Shown here in pieces: positions 33,341-42,074 of a DNA stretch of 64,000 nucleotides. The translations under genes and the position numbers were made by a program. Source of the DNA: Nemertoderma westbladi (Eukaryota; Xenacoelomorpha; Nemertodermatida; Nemertodermatidae); contig JAUCBJ010007374.1 in assembly GCA_032718475.1 (NCBI GenBank), forward strand, positions 1 through 64,000, given 5' to 3'. Numbering within the stretch: position 1 is the stretch's first letter; each line of letters opens with the position of its first letter. Under the pieces are notes generated by a model, which was not told the origin of the DNA, ran no database searches, and was given only the letters and a program-made list of their open reading frames with translations.

Positions 33341-34023
33341 ATGATATTGAAAAGATATTACTATGATATGATCCTAAGATTGGACCTTTAATAAAATCGA
33401 AACCGCACTGGAATACATTACGTTTTATTGAATGTATTCCAGTTTAATGTTGGTGTAACGGTCGTGACTGAAATGGACAAGCTTTTTTTTTAGAGACTCC
33501 TACACATTATAAATTTCTATCAAATTTACTGTACTTATTTAGCGTTACTTATGTCAGACTACAGTACCATGTTAATAGATAGAGTTTAAAATGAAATTAA
33601 CAGTATGGCAATATAGTATCATTACAGCATTAGAGAATGTGGCAATCAATTAACCAGCGTAACGGTCGTGACATAGTTTCGTAACGGTTATCGATTTTCA
33701 CATAAATCTGAATTTCAAAAAATGGTAAGGTATTATTAGAGTTAGGTATTGATATCGATTTCAGGCAGGTTTTCTTGTACGCTGATTTTAATGGAAGGCT
33801 TTTTACATTCCGCAATTGAAAACATCTACCATTTTAAGTATTTTTCAAATTAGTGAAAACAACTAGAATTGTAGGAATGGTGTTTATTTCAATTACATAC
33901 AGGTTTTCTGGTACGCTGATATCAATGGAAGGCTTTTTAAATTCCGCAGTTGAACACATCTACAATTTTTTGGCGCTAAAATGAAAAGTGCAAGTAAACA
34001 GCATTTTTCAAATTAATGAAAAC
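33341..34023. repeat. Intergenic DNA with an 18-bp recurring motif and a 135-bp tandem duplication
   Basis: GTAACGGTCGTGAC recurs at about 33275-33288, 33454-33467 and 33658-33671. Two of the three copies share the longer AGCGTAACGGTCGTGACAT. A segment starting CAGGTTTTCTTGTACGCTGA at 33765 is repeated at 33900 (offset 135 bp) with about 10% differences. No gene is seen. Confidence 0.6.
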
Positions 34024-34647
34024 AAAAGTGTTTTTTTACAAAGTCCATTGCTGATCTATTTGATGTATCCTGCAAAGAAGCTGAGAGGATATTACAGGGT
34101 CGACAAACTGACAATGCAGCAGCTGAAGATTTGTCCTTTCTGTTTGATCAGAGATCCTCCCAGAAGCAGACAGTGGCAGGAGTAGATCGAGCAACTGCTA
34201 AAAAATTGAATGACGCTATAAATATTGCAAGAGAAAAATCAGCTACAATCATTAAGAGGGCAGAGAAAAAAGCAGTTTTTTTCTGTATTTTTGGGTAATT
34301 TTGTGTTTTTTTTTGCGTAATTAGTAGGACCGCTCTACTTGTACTATTGACGTTTTAATCTATTGTACACAAAAAAATTAATATCAAATTTTGCTTTGTT
34401 AAGATTAATATTCAGTACCGGTACTAGCAGACTAGGGGTACTCTCGCAATATGTTTAGAATACCGGTATATTATTTTAATTTTTGGTATTTTTTTTGTAT
34501 TTATGTTGGTTTTACTCATTGCTCACTCTATATACCGGTACGTTACTATTGTCGTTTTTAATCTCCTGTACACATTCAACATTTATATCAATTTTAGGTT
34601 AAGTCATACTGTAGCAATACTAGTTTTATTATATAATTTCAGCAGCA

Positions 34648-34955
34648 GCTTGATGTAGTGGTGACATTCCTGGGCTTCTAATTAGGAAGCCCTGGTTCGA
34701 TCCCTAGATGGGGCAGCACTGTTTGTTTGGGCACAGTGCTTTAAACGGTTAAATGCTGCAGCCTAGCCCAACCCTGGCTTTCATCCTTCAGTGGTCGATA
34801 AATAGGAACCAAGGCAACTTGGGAAACAGAGTGGAAGGTTTTACTGTGGAAGATCACCCATGGCTGCATGGTGGTGAACAGGCATTCCTTGGCTTAACGA
34901 GCCTAAAAGATTCTCCCATTCATTATATAAATTTTGTGAACGTTGTAAATATCTG
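34648..34955 (+). mobile_element. tRNA-derived SINE upstream of kinase copy 1
   Basis: An internal RNA polymerase III promoter is visible: box A TGATGTAGTGG at 34651-34661 and box B GGTTCGATCCC at 34694-34704, 43 bp apart. The anticodon-loop position reads CTTCTAA, suggesting a tRNA-Arg(TCT) origin. A roughly 240-bp body follows (CCTTCAGTGGTCGATAAAT). It is not a functional tRNA gene, because the acceptor and anticodon stems do not pair. The same insertion is present in the duplicate at 42424-42731. Confidence 0.75.
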
Positions 34956-35120
34956 AAATATAGGCCCTAGATAATTTCTTATCTGTGTTTGTTTTCATTA
35001 TTTCGTACCGTACTATGACGACTTTTTATAACTTGTATTTTGTTAGTGGGTGCCTTAAAAGATATTTATTTCTACACCCGTCTGCCCGTAAATTATTAAA
35101 CATAAACATAAGAAACCTTT

Positions 35121-35142
35121 ATATATCCTGTTATCTGTTTAG
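35121..35142 (+). promoter_or_regulatory. Candidate 3' splice acceptor, kinase copy 1
   Basis: The pyrimidine-rich run ATATCCTGTTATCTGTTTAG ends in AG at 35141-35142, 5 nt before the ATG at 35148. It would suit a 5' UTR intron or spliced-leader addition. The identical site precedes copy 2 (42917-42918). Confidence 0.5.
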
Positions 35143-35147
35143 TAGAA

Positions 35148-37448
35148 ATGTCTCTGTCACATGTCGGTCCCATGCAATCTGTATTGCCAAAAATTGCTTT
35201 AGGCGACCTTGATATTTTAAATACAGTTGGAAAGGGACAATTCGCCACTGTTCATAAGGCGTCATGGAAGTCGCGAAACTTTCACGTAGCTGCAAAGAAG
35301 TTGGCGAGTCTGAAGATTGGGTCGGAACCGTTCATACTCAACCATTTGAAACACGCGAACATTGTGGAGTTCATTGCGGTAGTCGACCAAGGTCCCAACC
35401 CGTACCTTATTATGGAGTTTGCGGAAAACGGTTCGTTGTACGAATACCTAGAGAAGTACGGCAATTCCATGCAGTTCGTTCAGGTGACTGGCTGGGCATA
35501 CGAAATCGCCAGCGGTATGAACTACTTACACGACGAGGCGCCAATAAAGGTTATTCATCGGGATTTAAAGAGTCTAAACTGCGTTATATTTCAGAACATG
35601 GTGGTGAAGATCTGCGATTTCGGTTCTTCTAAGGTCTACCAGGAAACCGGGACTATGACGACATGCGTCGGCACCATCCCGTGGATGTCACCTGAAATGA
35701 TTCGCGGTAGTAAAGTATCAACAGCGTGCGACGTATACTCCTACGGTGTGTTGTTGTGGGAGTTACTAACCCATGAAGTGCCGTACGAAGGCGTGGACTG
35801 GCAAATTTTAGTGTACCAGGTCGCCCAAATGGGGAAGCGACTGCCCATCCCAAAGTCGTGTCCCGGCCCCTTCAGGGATCTCATGTTGGCGTGTTGGAAT
35901 GAGGATCCGGACGTCCGACCGGAGTTCAACCGGATAGTGGGTTGGGTCGACAGTATGGTGGATACTGATGGCTTACAGCAAGAGACGGTTGAGTTCTGGA
36001 GGAATTCAGAGGAGTGGAAGAGGGAGTTGGAGGATGCTAGGAAGTCATTTAAGGTCGCGGAACAGAAACTCTCCATAAAAGAGTGGCAGTTAGCGAAGAA
36101 GGAGAGTGCTTTGGAGCATCGCGAGTGGATTCTCTCCAAGAAGGGCTACTCCTATCCGTCGGTGAGTCTTGATCTGTGGACCTCGGATGAGGTTGGCGCC
36201 TGGGTCCGCGGTCTGCCGGGCTATCTGGGGCAGCACGCCGGTCTTTTCGTCCTCCACGAAATAAACGGCTCGCTCCTCCCGCGGCTCCTCGCCGCCGACT
36301 ACAAGAAGATCGGGATCGAAGCCTTCGGTCACATCCAGGAGTTCATAGAGATCGTAGGGAGACTGGCGAGTCAGACCGAGTTCGATAGGAACTTCCCGGA
36401 GCTCGGGGTTCCGCCGCGTCGGAACAGTTGCTACGCGAAGCTCGACTATCGCCAGCCGGTCGCGCTGATATTCGGCCATTTTGTGCACCGCCACGCCGGA
36501 CGGACCCGTTGGAAGGCCTACTGCGACGCGTTCGTACCGGACGGAGTCGACCGGTTGATGCAGAGCGTCCTGTTCCGCGTCGGATCTGGCTCCGACTCGC
36601 AGTACGTCGCGGTCAGTAAACCCCCGTTCGTTACCCCGGAATGGGTCGTTGGTGACTCCGTCGCCTACACGGTTACCTTCACCCCGGTAGTCAAGCAACC
36701 CCAGACCTTCACGTACCGCCACAGTGTAGAGGGGCCTGGATCCAGCACCCAGCGGGACATAGAGTTGAGTATCAGCGACAAGGTCTCTGTGTACAGCCCC
36801 GACAGTCCGGCAGGGAGTCCGCTGTGTCGGACCCCCGTGCTCCCCAAGCGAGCCCCCATTGCCCCCTTCCATACCCCCTCCGGGACCGGCGACTCAAACA
36901 AGAAACTGTACGTAGATGCCGTCCGCATGAAACCCTCCACCGGGACCATCACCCACTCAATGACCTCGCCTTGCATATACAACTCGTCGTCCTCGCTGTC
37001 CTCGACCCCCCAACTACACCGGGCCAACCGTAACAGCCCCTCCCCGCTCTGTTCCGACGACGAATTTCAACCGAATTTCCGCTTCCGATCGAGTTCATTG
37101 ACCCCCACTGACTCGCGACGACCCCCCCACGTCACAGTGACGTCACCAGTCGCTGGTTACCAGGGCAAAACTCGCAAACCGCCGTCCAAGGACTCGCAAT
37201 CACAGACGGAACTAACCGGCACAGCTATCGAGCAGATGATGTTGGACTCGGATGAATTATTTAATGCAACTCAGAACCACTCCTCGATTAGACCGAGAAT
37301 GAAACTCAGCCTCCCCCGGCCTGCCAGGGTGTTCAGCCGCCAGTTCCGTATCGCCAGCCGCCAGTCCTGTTCAGTACCGTATAATATGAAAGGGAAAGCT
37401 GCTGATCACGATGCTGTTAAAGTGTTTGTTTACAAAGTCCATTACTGA
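35148..37448 (+). CDS. ZAK/MAP3K20-like kinase, C-terminally truncated copy
   Basis: The first 732 residues equal those of the intact copy at 42924 except for one Val/Ile difference. They comprise the kinase domain (glycine loop GKGQFATVHK, VAAK lysine, HRDLKSLN, DFG, SPE), a coiled coil (about 280-332), a SAM domain (about 342-405) and the following conserved region. At 37343 the duplication ends, and the frame continues for 34 unrelated residues through spacer DNA to a stop at 37446-37448. The 175-residue C-terminal tail is therefore missing. In vertebrate ZAK-alpha the C-terminus is needed to sense stalled ribosomes, so this copy, if expressed, may be kinase-competent but uncoupled from that input. 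It could equally be a pseudogene or an assembly duplicate. Confidence 0.8.
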   Translation: MSLSHVGPMQSVLPKIALGDLDILNTVGKGQFATVHKASWKSRNFHVAAKKLASLKIGSEPFILNHLKHANIVEFIAVVDQGPNPYLIMEFAENGSLYEYLEKYGNSMQFVQVTGWAYEIASGMNYLHDEAPIKVIHRDLKSLNCVIFQNMVVKICDFGSSKVYQETGTMTTCVGTIPWMSPEMIRGSKVSTACDVYSYGVLLWELLTHEVPYEGVDWQILVYQVAQMGKRLPIPKSCPGPFRDLMLACWNEDPDVRPEFNRIVGWVDSMVDTDGLQQETVEFWRNSEEWKRELEDARKSFKVAEQKLSIKEWQLAKKESALEHREWILSKKGYSYPSVSLDLWTSDEVGAWVRGLPGYLGQHAGLFVLHEINGSLLPRLLAADYKKIGIEAFGHIQEFIEIVGRLASQTEFDRNFPELGVPPRRNSCYAKLDYRQPVALIFGHFVHRHAGRTRWKAYCDAFVPDGVDRLMQSVLFRVGSGSDSQYVAVSKPPFVTPEWVVGDSVAYTVTFTPVVKQPQTFTYRHSVEGPGSSTQRDIELSISDKVSVYSPDSPAGSPLCRTPVLPKRAPIAPFHTPSGTGDSNKKLYVDAVRMKPSTGTITHSMTSPCIYNSSSSLSSTPQLHRANRNSPSPLCSDDEFQPNFRFRSSSLTPTDSRRPPHVTVTSPVAGYQGKTRKPPSKDSQSQTELTGTAIEQMMLDSDELFNATQNHSSIRPRMKLSLPRPARVFSRQFRIASRQSCSVPYNMKGKAADHDAVKVFVYKVHY

Positions 37449-37848
37449 TCTATTTGATGTATCTTGCAAGGAAGCTGAGAGGATATTACAGGGTCGACAA
37501 ACTGACAATGCAGCAGCTGAAGATTTGTCCTTTCTGTTTGATCAGAGATCCTCCCAGAAGCAGACAATGGCAGGAGTAGATCGAGCAACTGCTAAAAAGT
37601 TGAATGAGGCTATAAATATTGCTCATTAAGAATCATTAAGAACTAAATCATTAAGAGGGCAGAGAAAAAAGCAGTTTTTTTGTGTATTTTTGGGTAATTT
37701 TGTGTTTTTTGCGTAATTCTGTAATTCATAGGACCGCTCTACTTGTACTATTGACGTTTTAATCTATTGTACACAAAAAAATTAATATCAAATTTTGCTT
37801 TGTTAAGATTAATATTCAGTAGGCCTACCGGTACTAGGGGTACTCTAT
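37374..37848 (+). repeat. Third, diverged copy of the kinase upstream spacer
   Basis: From GTACCGTATAATATG the sequence matches 41756-42225 (offset 4,382 bp) with substitutions and a small rearrangement near 37620-37650. It lies directly behind the break of the truncated kinase. It carries the small frame 37411-37629. Confidence 0.8.
37411..37629 (+). other. Small open frame in spacer repeat, unknown
   Basis: This 72-residue frame contains DLFDVSCKEAERILQGRQTD and ATAKKLNEAINIA. A longer version is at 41793-42074 (93 residues) and a partial one at about 34045-34298. I do not recognise the sequence. Its amphipathic, charged character looks protein-like, so it may be an exon fragment of an unknown gene or element carried by the repeat. 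Confidence 0.3.
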
Positions 37849-38089
37849 TGTGTCTTGCCAAAGCAGTGAGGTTTGATATGTCATGGGACTAGTTCTGGTC
37901 AGAATTACATGAATTTTACTGCATACCACAACTATATAACATGTATACAATAACCTAGAAGTTGTCAGACATAAAAAAATGTAACTAATAAAAATTCATA
38001 TTTTTGTTCATGTGCCCGCTGTTGCTTGCTTGCTTAGGCCTACTGGTCGCTTTCTGGAATGCCTTCAGCCAATTGCTATTATTATTATT
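37849..38089. other. Short intergenic stretch
   Basis: Nothing is recognised between the end of the spacer repeat and the LINE remnant. Confidence 0.3.
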
Positions 38090-38831
38090 ACTATTGATAG
38101 GATCCAGAATAAAGTTACAGCAAGTGGGTGAGATAAATTTGGAAGTTGGCACTGACGTAATTTACCCTTCAGAACAGGAAAGAAACCTGGTGTGGAGTTT
38201 GATTCTCACTTAACTGCTAGACATAGACATCAAGTAAATAAAGTTGTTTCTTCATGTTATATGTTTTTAAGGGAATTTAAAAGGATTAGACCAAGGATAA
38301 CGGTTGATACAGCGAAACTAATAATAAACTGATAGGGAGTAAACTTGACTATTGTAATAGCCTCTACTGTATATGGGATCGCCTAACAGGATTATGAGAA
38401 AGTTACAGCTAATTCAAAATGCCGCCGCAAGAATAGTAAAACAAATACCAGCAAGACAGTATATTACTCCAGTGTTGAAGGAACTACATTGGCTGCCAAT
38501 TAAGTCGCGAATAAACTTCAAAGTAGCAGTGCTAACGTTCCGGGCTCTAAAAGGTACAGTACCTTCGTACTTATCCGAACTTATTAAAGCCTGCATTGAT
38601 AACCGCACACGCCAAAATACACGAGCAGTATCGACTAACTGTTTGCGGGTTTACGCAAGTAAAACGACGTTTGCCCGGCGTTCGTTTAGTTATACTGCAC
38701 CAGCTGTTTGGAACGCACTGCCCTGTAACCTGCGAGATCCCGGATTAACTCTAGATATTTTTAAAACGAGACTCAAGACACACTTATTTAATGAATATTT
38801 CAATACTTAGAATATAATTTTTAACCACAAT
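38090..38831 (+). mobile_element. 5'-truncated LINE (CR1/L2-type), coding 3' part
   Basis: The end of a non-LTR reverse transcriptase is readable in more than one frame. An early part resembles the V-x-F-D-S-H-L-T region (about 38190-38220), then KLDYCN near 38345. A clean frame (38373-38810) has KLQLIQNAAARIV, LKELHWLPIKSRINFK, RRSFSYTAPAVWNALP and FKTRLKTHLF, the classic C-terminal region of CR1/L2/Rex-like LINEs. The element continues beyond an inserted hAT-like element at 40865-41322. Confidence 0.85.
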
Positions 38832-39055
38832 TAGGGCTCAACAGAAGCTTCGGCTTCGGTTCGGTTCGGGCCGAAGTTTGGCAATTTCGGTTCGGTTCGG
38901 CTTCTGCAATTGATACTGCAGAAGCCCGGAGCAAACTTTGCTAAATATTCCAAGTATTACATTGACTGATTGAGCTAAGACCAGAAGACAGTAAGACTAA
39001 ATCAATCTGTCCATCGTTGTACTAATTAATTTTGGAGTGTAAACTTTAAGCAGAC

Positions 39056-39620
39056 TCTGGTGCAGAGCAGACAGTGGTGCAGACAAAGGTGCAGACATTG
39101 ATGCAGACAGTGGTGCAGACACCTGGTGCAGACAGTGGTGCACGCACTGGTGCAGAGAGTGGTGCAGATAGTGGTGCAGACATTGGTGCAGACAGTGGTG
39201 CAGACAGTGGTGCAGACACTGGTGCAGACAGTGGTGCAGACAGTGGTGCAGACAGTGGTGCAGACAGTGGTGCAGACAGTGGTGCAGACACTGGTGCAGA
39301 CACTGGTGCAGACAGTGGTGCAGACACTGGTGCAGACAGTGGTGCAGATAGTGGTGCAGACATTGGTGCAGACAGTGGTGCAGACAGTGGTGCAGACAGT
39401 GGTGCAGACAGTGGTGCAGACACTGGTGCAGACAGTGGTGCAGACAGTGGTGCAGACAGTGGTGCAGATACTGGTGCAGACACTGGTGCAGACACTGGTG
39501 CAGACAGTTGAGCAGACAGTGGTGCAGACACCTGTTGCAGACACTGGTTCAGACACTGGTGCAGACAGTGGTGCAGACATTGGTGCAGAGACAGTGGTGC
39601 AGACACTGGTGCAGACAGTA
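39056..39620 (+). repeat. 12-bp minisatellite (GTGCAGACAGTG)
   Basis: About 46 near-identical 12-bp units stay open in several frames on both strands (GADS-type tetrapeptides on plus). This follows from the unit length and absence of stops, not from coding. The reverse-complement array lies at 40232-40371. Confidence 0.9.
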
Positions 39621-40231
39621 AAGGGGCGAGCAGGTTAGTAAAGGAGCACTTTAGTAAAGGAGCAGGTTTCAGAGGAGTATTGGGGGAACCAAAACAATAA
39701 ACGTTATATTGTTTTGCGGGCTAAGAATACCCAAGGGCGAAGAATACTCACGGGCTAAGAATTCATGAGACCTTACTGTAGTTAGTGAATGTATATCCCC
39801 AGCATGAGACAATAACTTAATGAGCTCGTTTTATTATATATACAGTAATAAGCAGTGGCTCCAGTAAAGGTAAACAAATTAAACATACTCTGTATAAAGT
39901 AGGTCATGCAAAAACAATCAAACACTGTCGCTTAAACCTAATCCCCTTTGAGACATTGCTGCTTACAATTTATAGACATTATTGTTAATATGAAAACGGG
40001 AATACCGATTAATTACTTTCGTACACACCTCTTATAATTATTTGTAACCAGGGCACATTCACGCGCACGCACCCCGACTTGTACTACATACGTCCTCCCT
40101 ACTTCATGTAGAACCTTTCAGTAGTTGCATATTCGCATATTTGTAGATAATGAAGTCTATGATAAAATATAATATAATTGTGCCTGGTGGTATTGTGTTT
40201 CGTGGTACTCTGGTATTTCAGTATTTTCACT

Positions 40232-40371
40232 CAGGTGTCTGCACCACTGTCTGCACCAGTGTCTGCACCACTGTCTGCACCTCTGTCTGCACCACTGTCC
40301 GCATCAGGTGTCTGCACCACTGTCTGCACCACTGTCTGCACCAATGTCGGCACCACTGTCTGCCACCACTG
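40232..40371 (-). repeat. 12-bp minisatellite, inverted array
   Basis: About 11 units of CACTGTCTGCAC, the reverse complement of the array at 39056-39620, lie within the same hAT-like element. Confidence 0.85.
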
Positions 40372-40864
40372 TAGTACCCTATTTTTTAATTAATCATAAC
40401 TTTGATACATAATACCAAATATACCAACTACCTCATATAAATAGTATTACAAAGACTTCTTGTACTTTTAGTGAGGTTTTCTAAATTTGACGTCACTACT
40501 GTATGGCTTACTACGGGTGAAAATGTGGTGCTTACAGTAAGTGCATGCATACAGTAAGTAGGCCTATACAGTAGTTTAGGTTAGTAATGTACAGTAATGT
40601 AAATATTGCCATTTTATTTTGTAATATTTATTTTTTTAATTAATCATTAGCTTTCTCGCTAAGTCCGCAGACCAAATAGGTACCAGTCTGCCACTGCCAG
40701 TCAGCCAGTATAGCAGTATAGTGACGTAAATACGAATTTATGACCATAACTTGCTAACTTTCTGAACTTCGGTTCGGATTCGGTTCGGTTCGGCCCGAAG
40801 TTGGCCCTGCTTCGGTTCGGTTCGGTTCGGTTCGGCCCCATAAAGTGCCTTCTGTTGAACCCTA

Positions 40865-41322
40865 ATCACAATCAACCATTTTTTTAGAAATTTTTAGGTA
40901 ATGAAGAACTCACATTTTTACATTAGTACCGTACCGGTACTGTATGTATCGTATGTTTTAAATATCAAAACAATTTTTAAAAGCTTGGCATATTTTCTAC
41001 AAACTAGATTTCGTAAATCATTTTTTAACATCATCTCGGCATATGGCTTCTTTTTTAACATTAGTAAGTTGAATTTTATTCGTTGTATGATGGCCAAATT
41101 GGTGAAAAATTATTTTATCACGTTTTTATCATATTGTATTTTTTAACCTGTGTATCATAAGTTTGTAATTAGTGTGTTTGAAAATAAGTAATTTTTGTAT
41201 TTTTACTTAAATTAAATATGTGCAGAACAATTAATGTGTGTACGGTGCCCTCAGCATGACAGATGTTAGAAGGGGGCACCTTAGACCTTAATAAGCCAAT
41301 ATTATTATTATTATTATTATTG
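40865..41322 (+). mobile_element. LINE 3' untranslated end
   Basis: This continues the LINE remnant after the hAT-like insertion. It ends in a predicted hairpin (GGTGCCC at 41244-41250, GGGCACC at 41274-41280), then CTTAATAAGCCAAT and an (ATT)n tail to 41322. A terminal hairpin plus short-repeat tail is typical of CR1/L2-type LINE 3' ends, which the reverse transcriptase recognises. Confidence 0.8.
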
Positions 41323-41755
41323 TTTGTTATTTATTAGGTATATTTGTTATATATTGTTTGGTTTTTATTAATAATTTGGGAGGCCAATCTATTTATATAT
41401 AATATAATATATTCTAAGTAAGGCAGTAAGGTAAAATAAATGGAAGGCCAATCTTCCTCATCAGAAAGACCCCATATTCGAACAAGGAGTTCAAAAAAAA
41501 GAACCTCCCTTTCTTATAGGAAATACAACCAAATTCTTGCCACAATCCCAACTATCTACGAATGGCGATATCCTGAGGTGCTTAATACAGTAATATGTTC
41601 CTTATTAATAACCGGGAGCACAATGAACGTCTTTATAATGTCAATGTGGTGAAGGGTGTGGGGTGGTTGAAATTGAAAAATTGTTTACCCGTGGTGGCAT
41701 TCCAACTATAGCGACAGATTACATTGTTAAAGAAATTGTGTGTGAAGGTTAAAAA
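41323..41755. other. Intergenic DNA before the second kinase block
   Basis: AT-rich, with a 70-codon open frame at 41440-41652 (SSSERPHIRTRSSKKRTSL) that I cannot assign. It ends without any clear continuation and is probably not a gene. Confidence 0.3.
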
Positions 41756-41792
41756 GTACCGTATAATATGAAAGGGAAAGCTGCTGATCACG

Positions 41793-42074
41793 ATGCTGTT
41801 AAAGTGTTTGTTTACAAAGTCCATTACTGATCTATTTGATGTATCTTGCAAGGAAGCTGAGAGGATATTACAGGGTCGACAAACTGACAATGCAGCAGCT
41901 GAAGATTTGTCCTTTCTGTTTGATCAGAGATCCTCCCAGAAGCAGACAGTGGCAGGAGTAGATCGAGCAACTGCTAAAAAATTGAATGACGCTATAAATA
42001 TTGCAAGAGAAAAATCAGCTACAATCATTAAGAGGGCAGAGAAAAAAGCAGTTTTTTTCTGTATTTTTGGGTAA
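41793..42074 (+). other. Small open frame in spacer repeat, longest version
   Basis: This 93-residue frame contains DVSCKEAERILQGRQTDN, ATAKKLNDAINIAREKSA and TIIKRAEKKA. It is unrecognised. It is the most complete of three copies in the window (34 kb, 37.4 kb, 41.8 kb). The reading ends in poly-T-encoded residues, suggesting the protein-like part stops near RAEKKA. Confidence 0.3.

Larger units (their letters stand above)
34024..37343 (+). repeat. Segmental tandem duplication, copy 1 (3.3 kb)
   Basis: This block matches 41800-45119 at a constant offset of 7,776 bp. Inside the kinase coding part I find one difference, in a Val/Ile codon near 37129. The first ~70 bp differ at several positions, so the edge is older or was not homogenised. 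The block contains a small open frame, a SINE, the kinase 5' flank and most of its coding sequence. Confidence 0.9.
38832..40864. mobile_element. Non-autonomous hAT-like element with internal minisatellite (2,033 bp)
   Basis: The ends TAGGGCTCAACAGAAG (38832-38847) and the inverse of TAGGGTTCAACAGAAG (40849-40864) form terminal repeats, flanked by ACCACAAT (38824-38831) and ATCACAAT (40865-40872), an 8-bp target duplication with one mismatch. Inside each end are blocks of TTCGG repeats in the same orientation. The interior carries a 12-bp minisatellite in forward orientation (39056-39620) and in reverse (40232-40371), so the element can fold back. No transposase is seen. It inserted into the LINE 3' UTR. 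Confidence 0.85.

Noticed and set aside
34648-34716. A tRNA-Arg(TCT) gene
   Set aside because: Pol III boxes are present but the acceptor and anticodon stems do not pair and a SINE body follows; the second copy at 42424 is only the duplicate.
36090-36872. 260-codon minus-strand frame opposite the kinase (and at 43866-44648)
   Set aside because: Shadow of the GC-rich kinase coding strand; no recognisable domain.
39026-39638. Frames of about 145-186 codons on both strands in the 12-bp array
   Set aside because: Pure minisatellite translation in every frame, inside a non-autonomous transposon.
41440-41652. 70-codon plus-strand frame as a gene
   Set aside because: Short, unassignable, and without a clear upstream signal or continuation.
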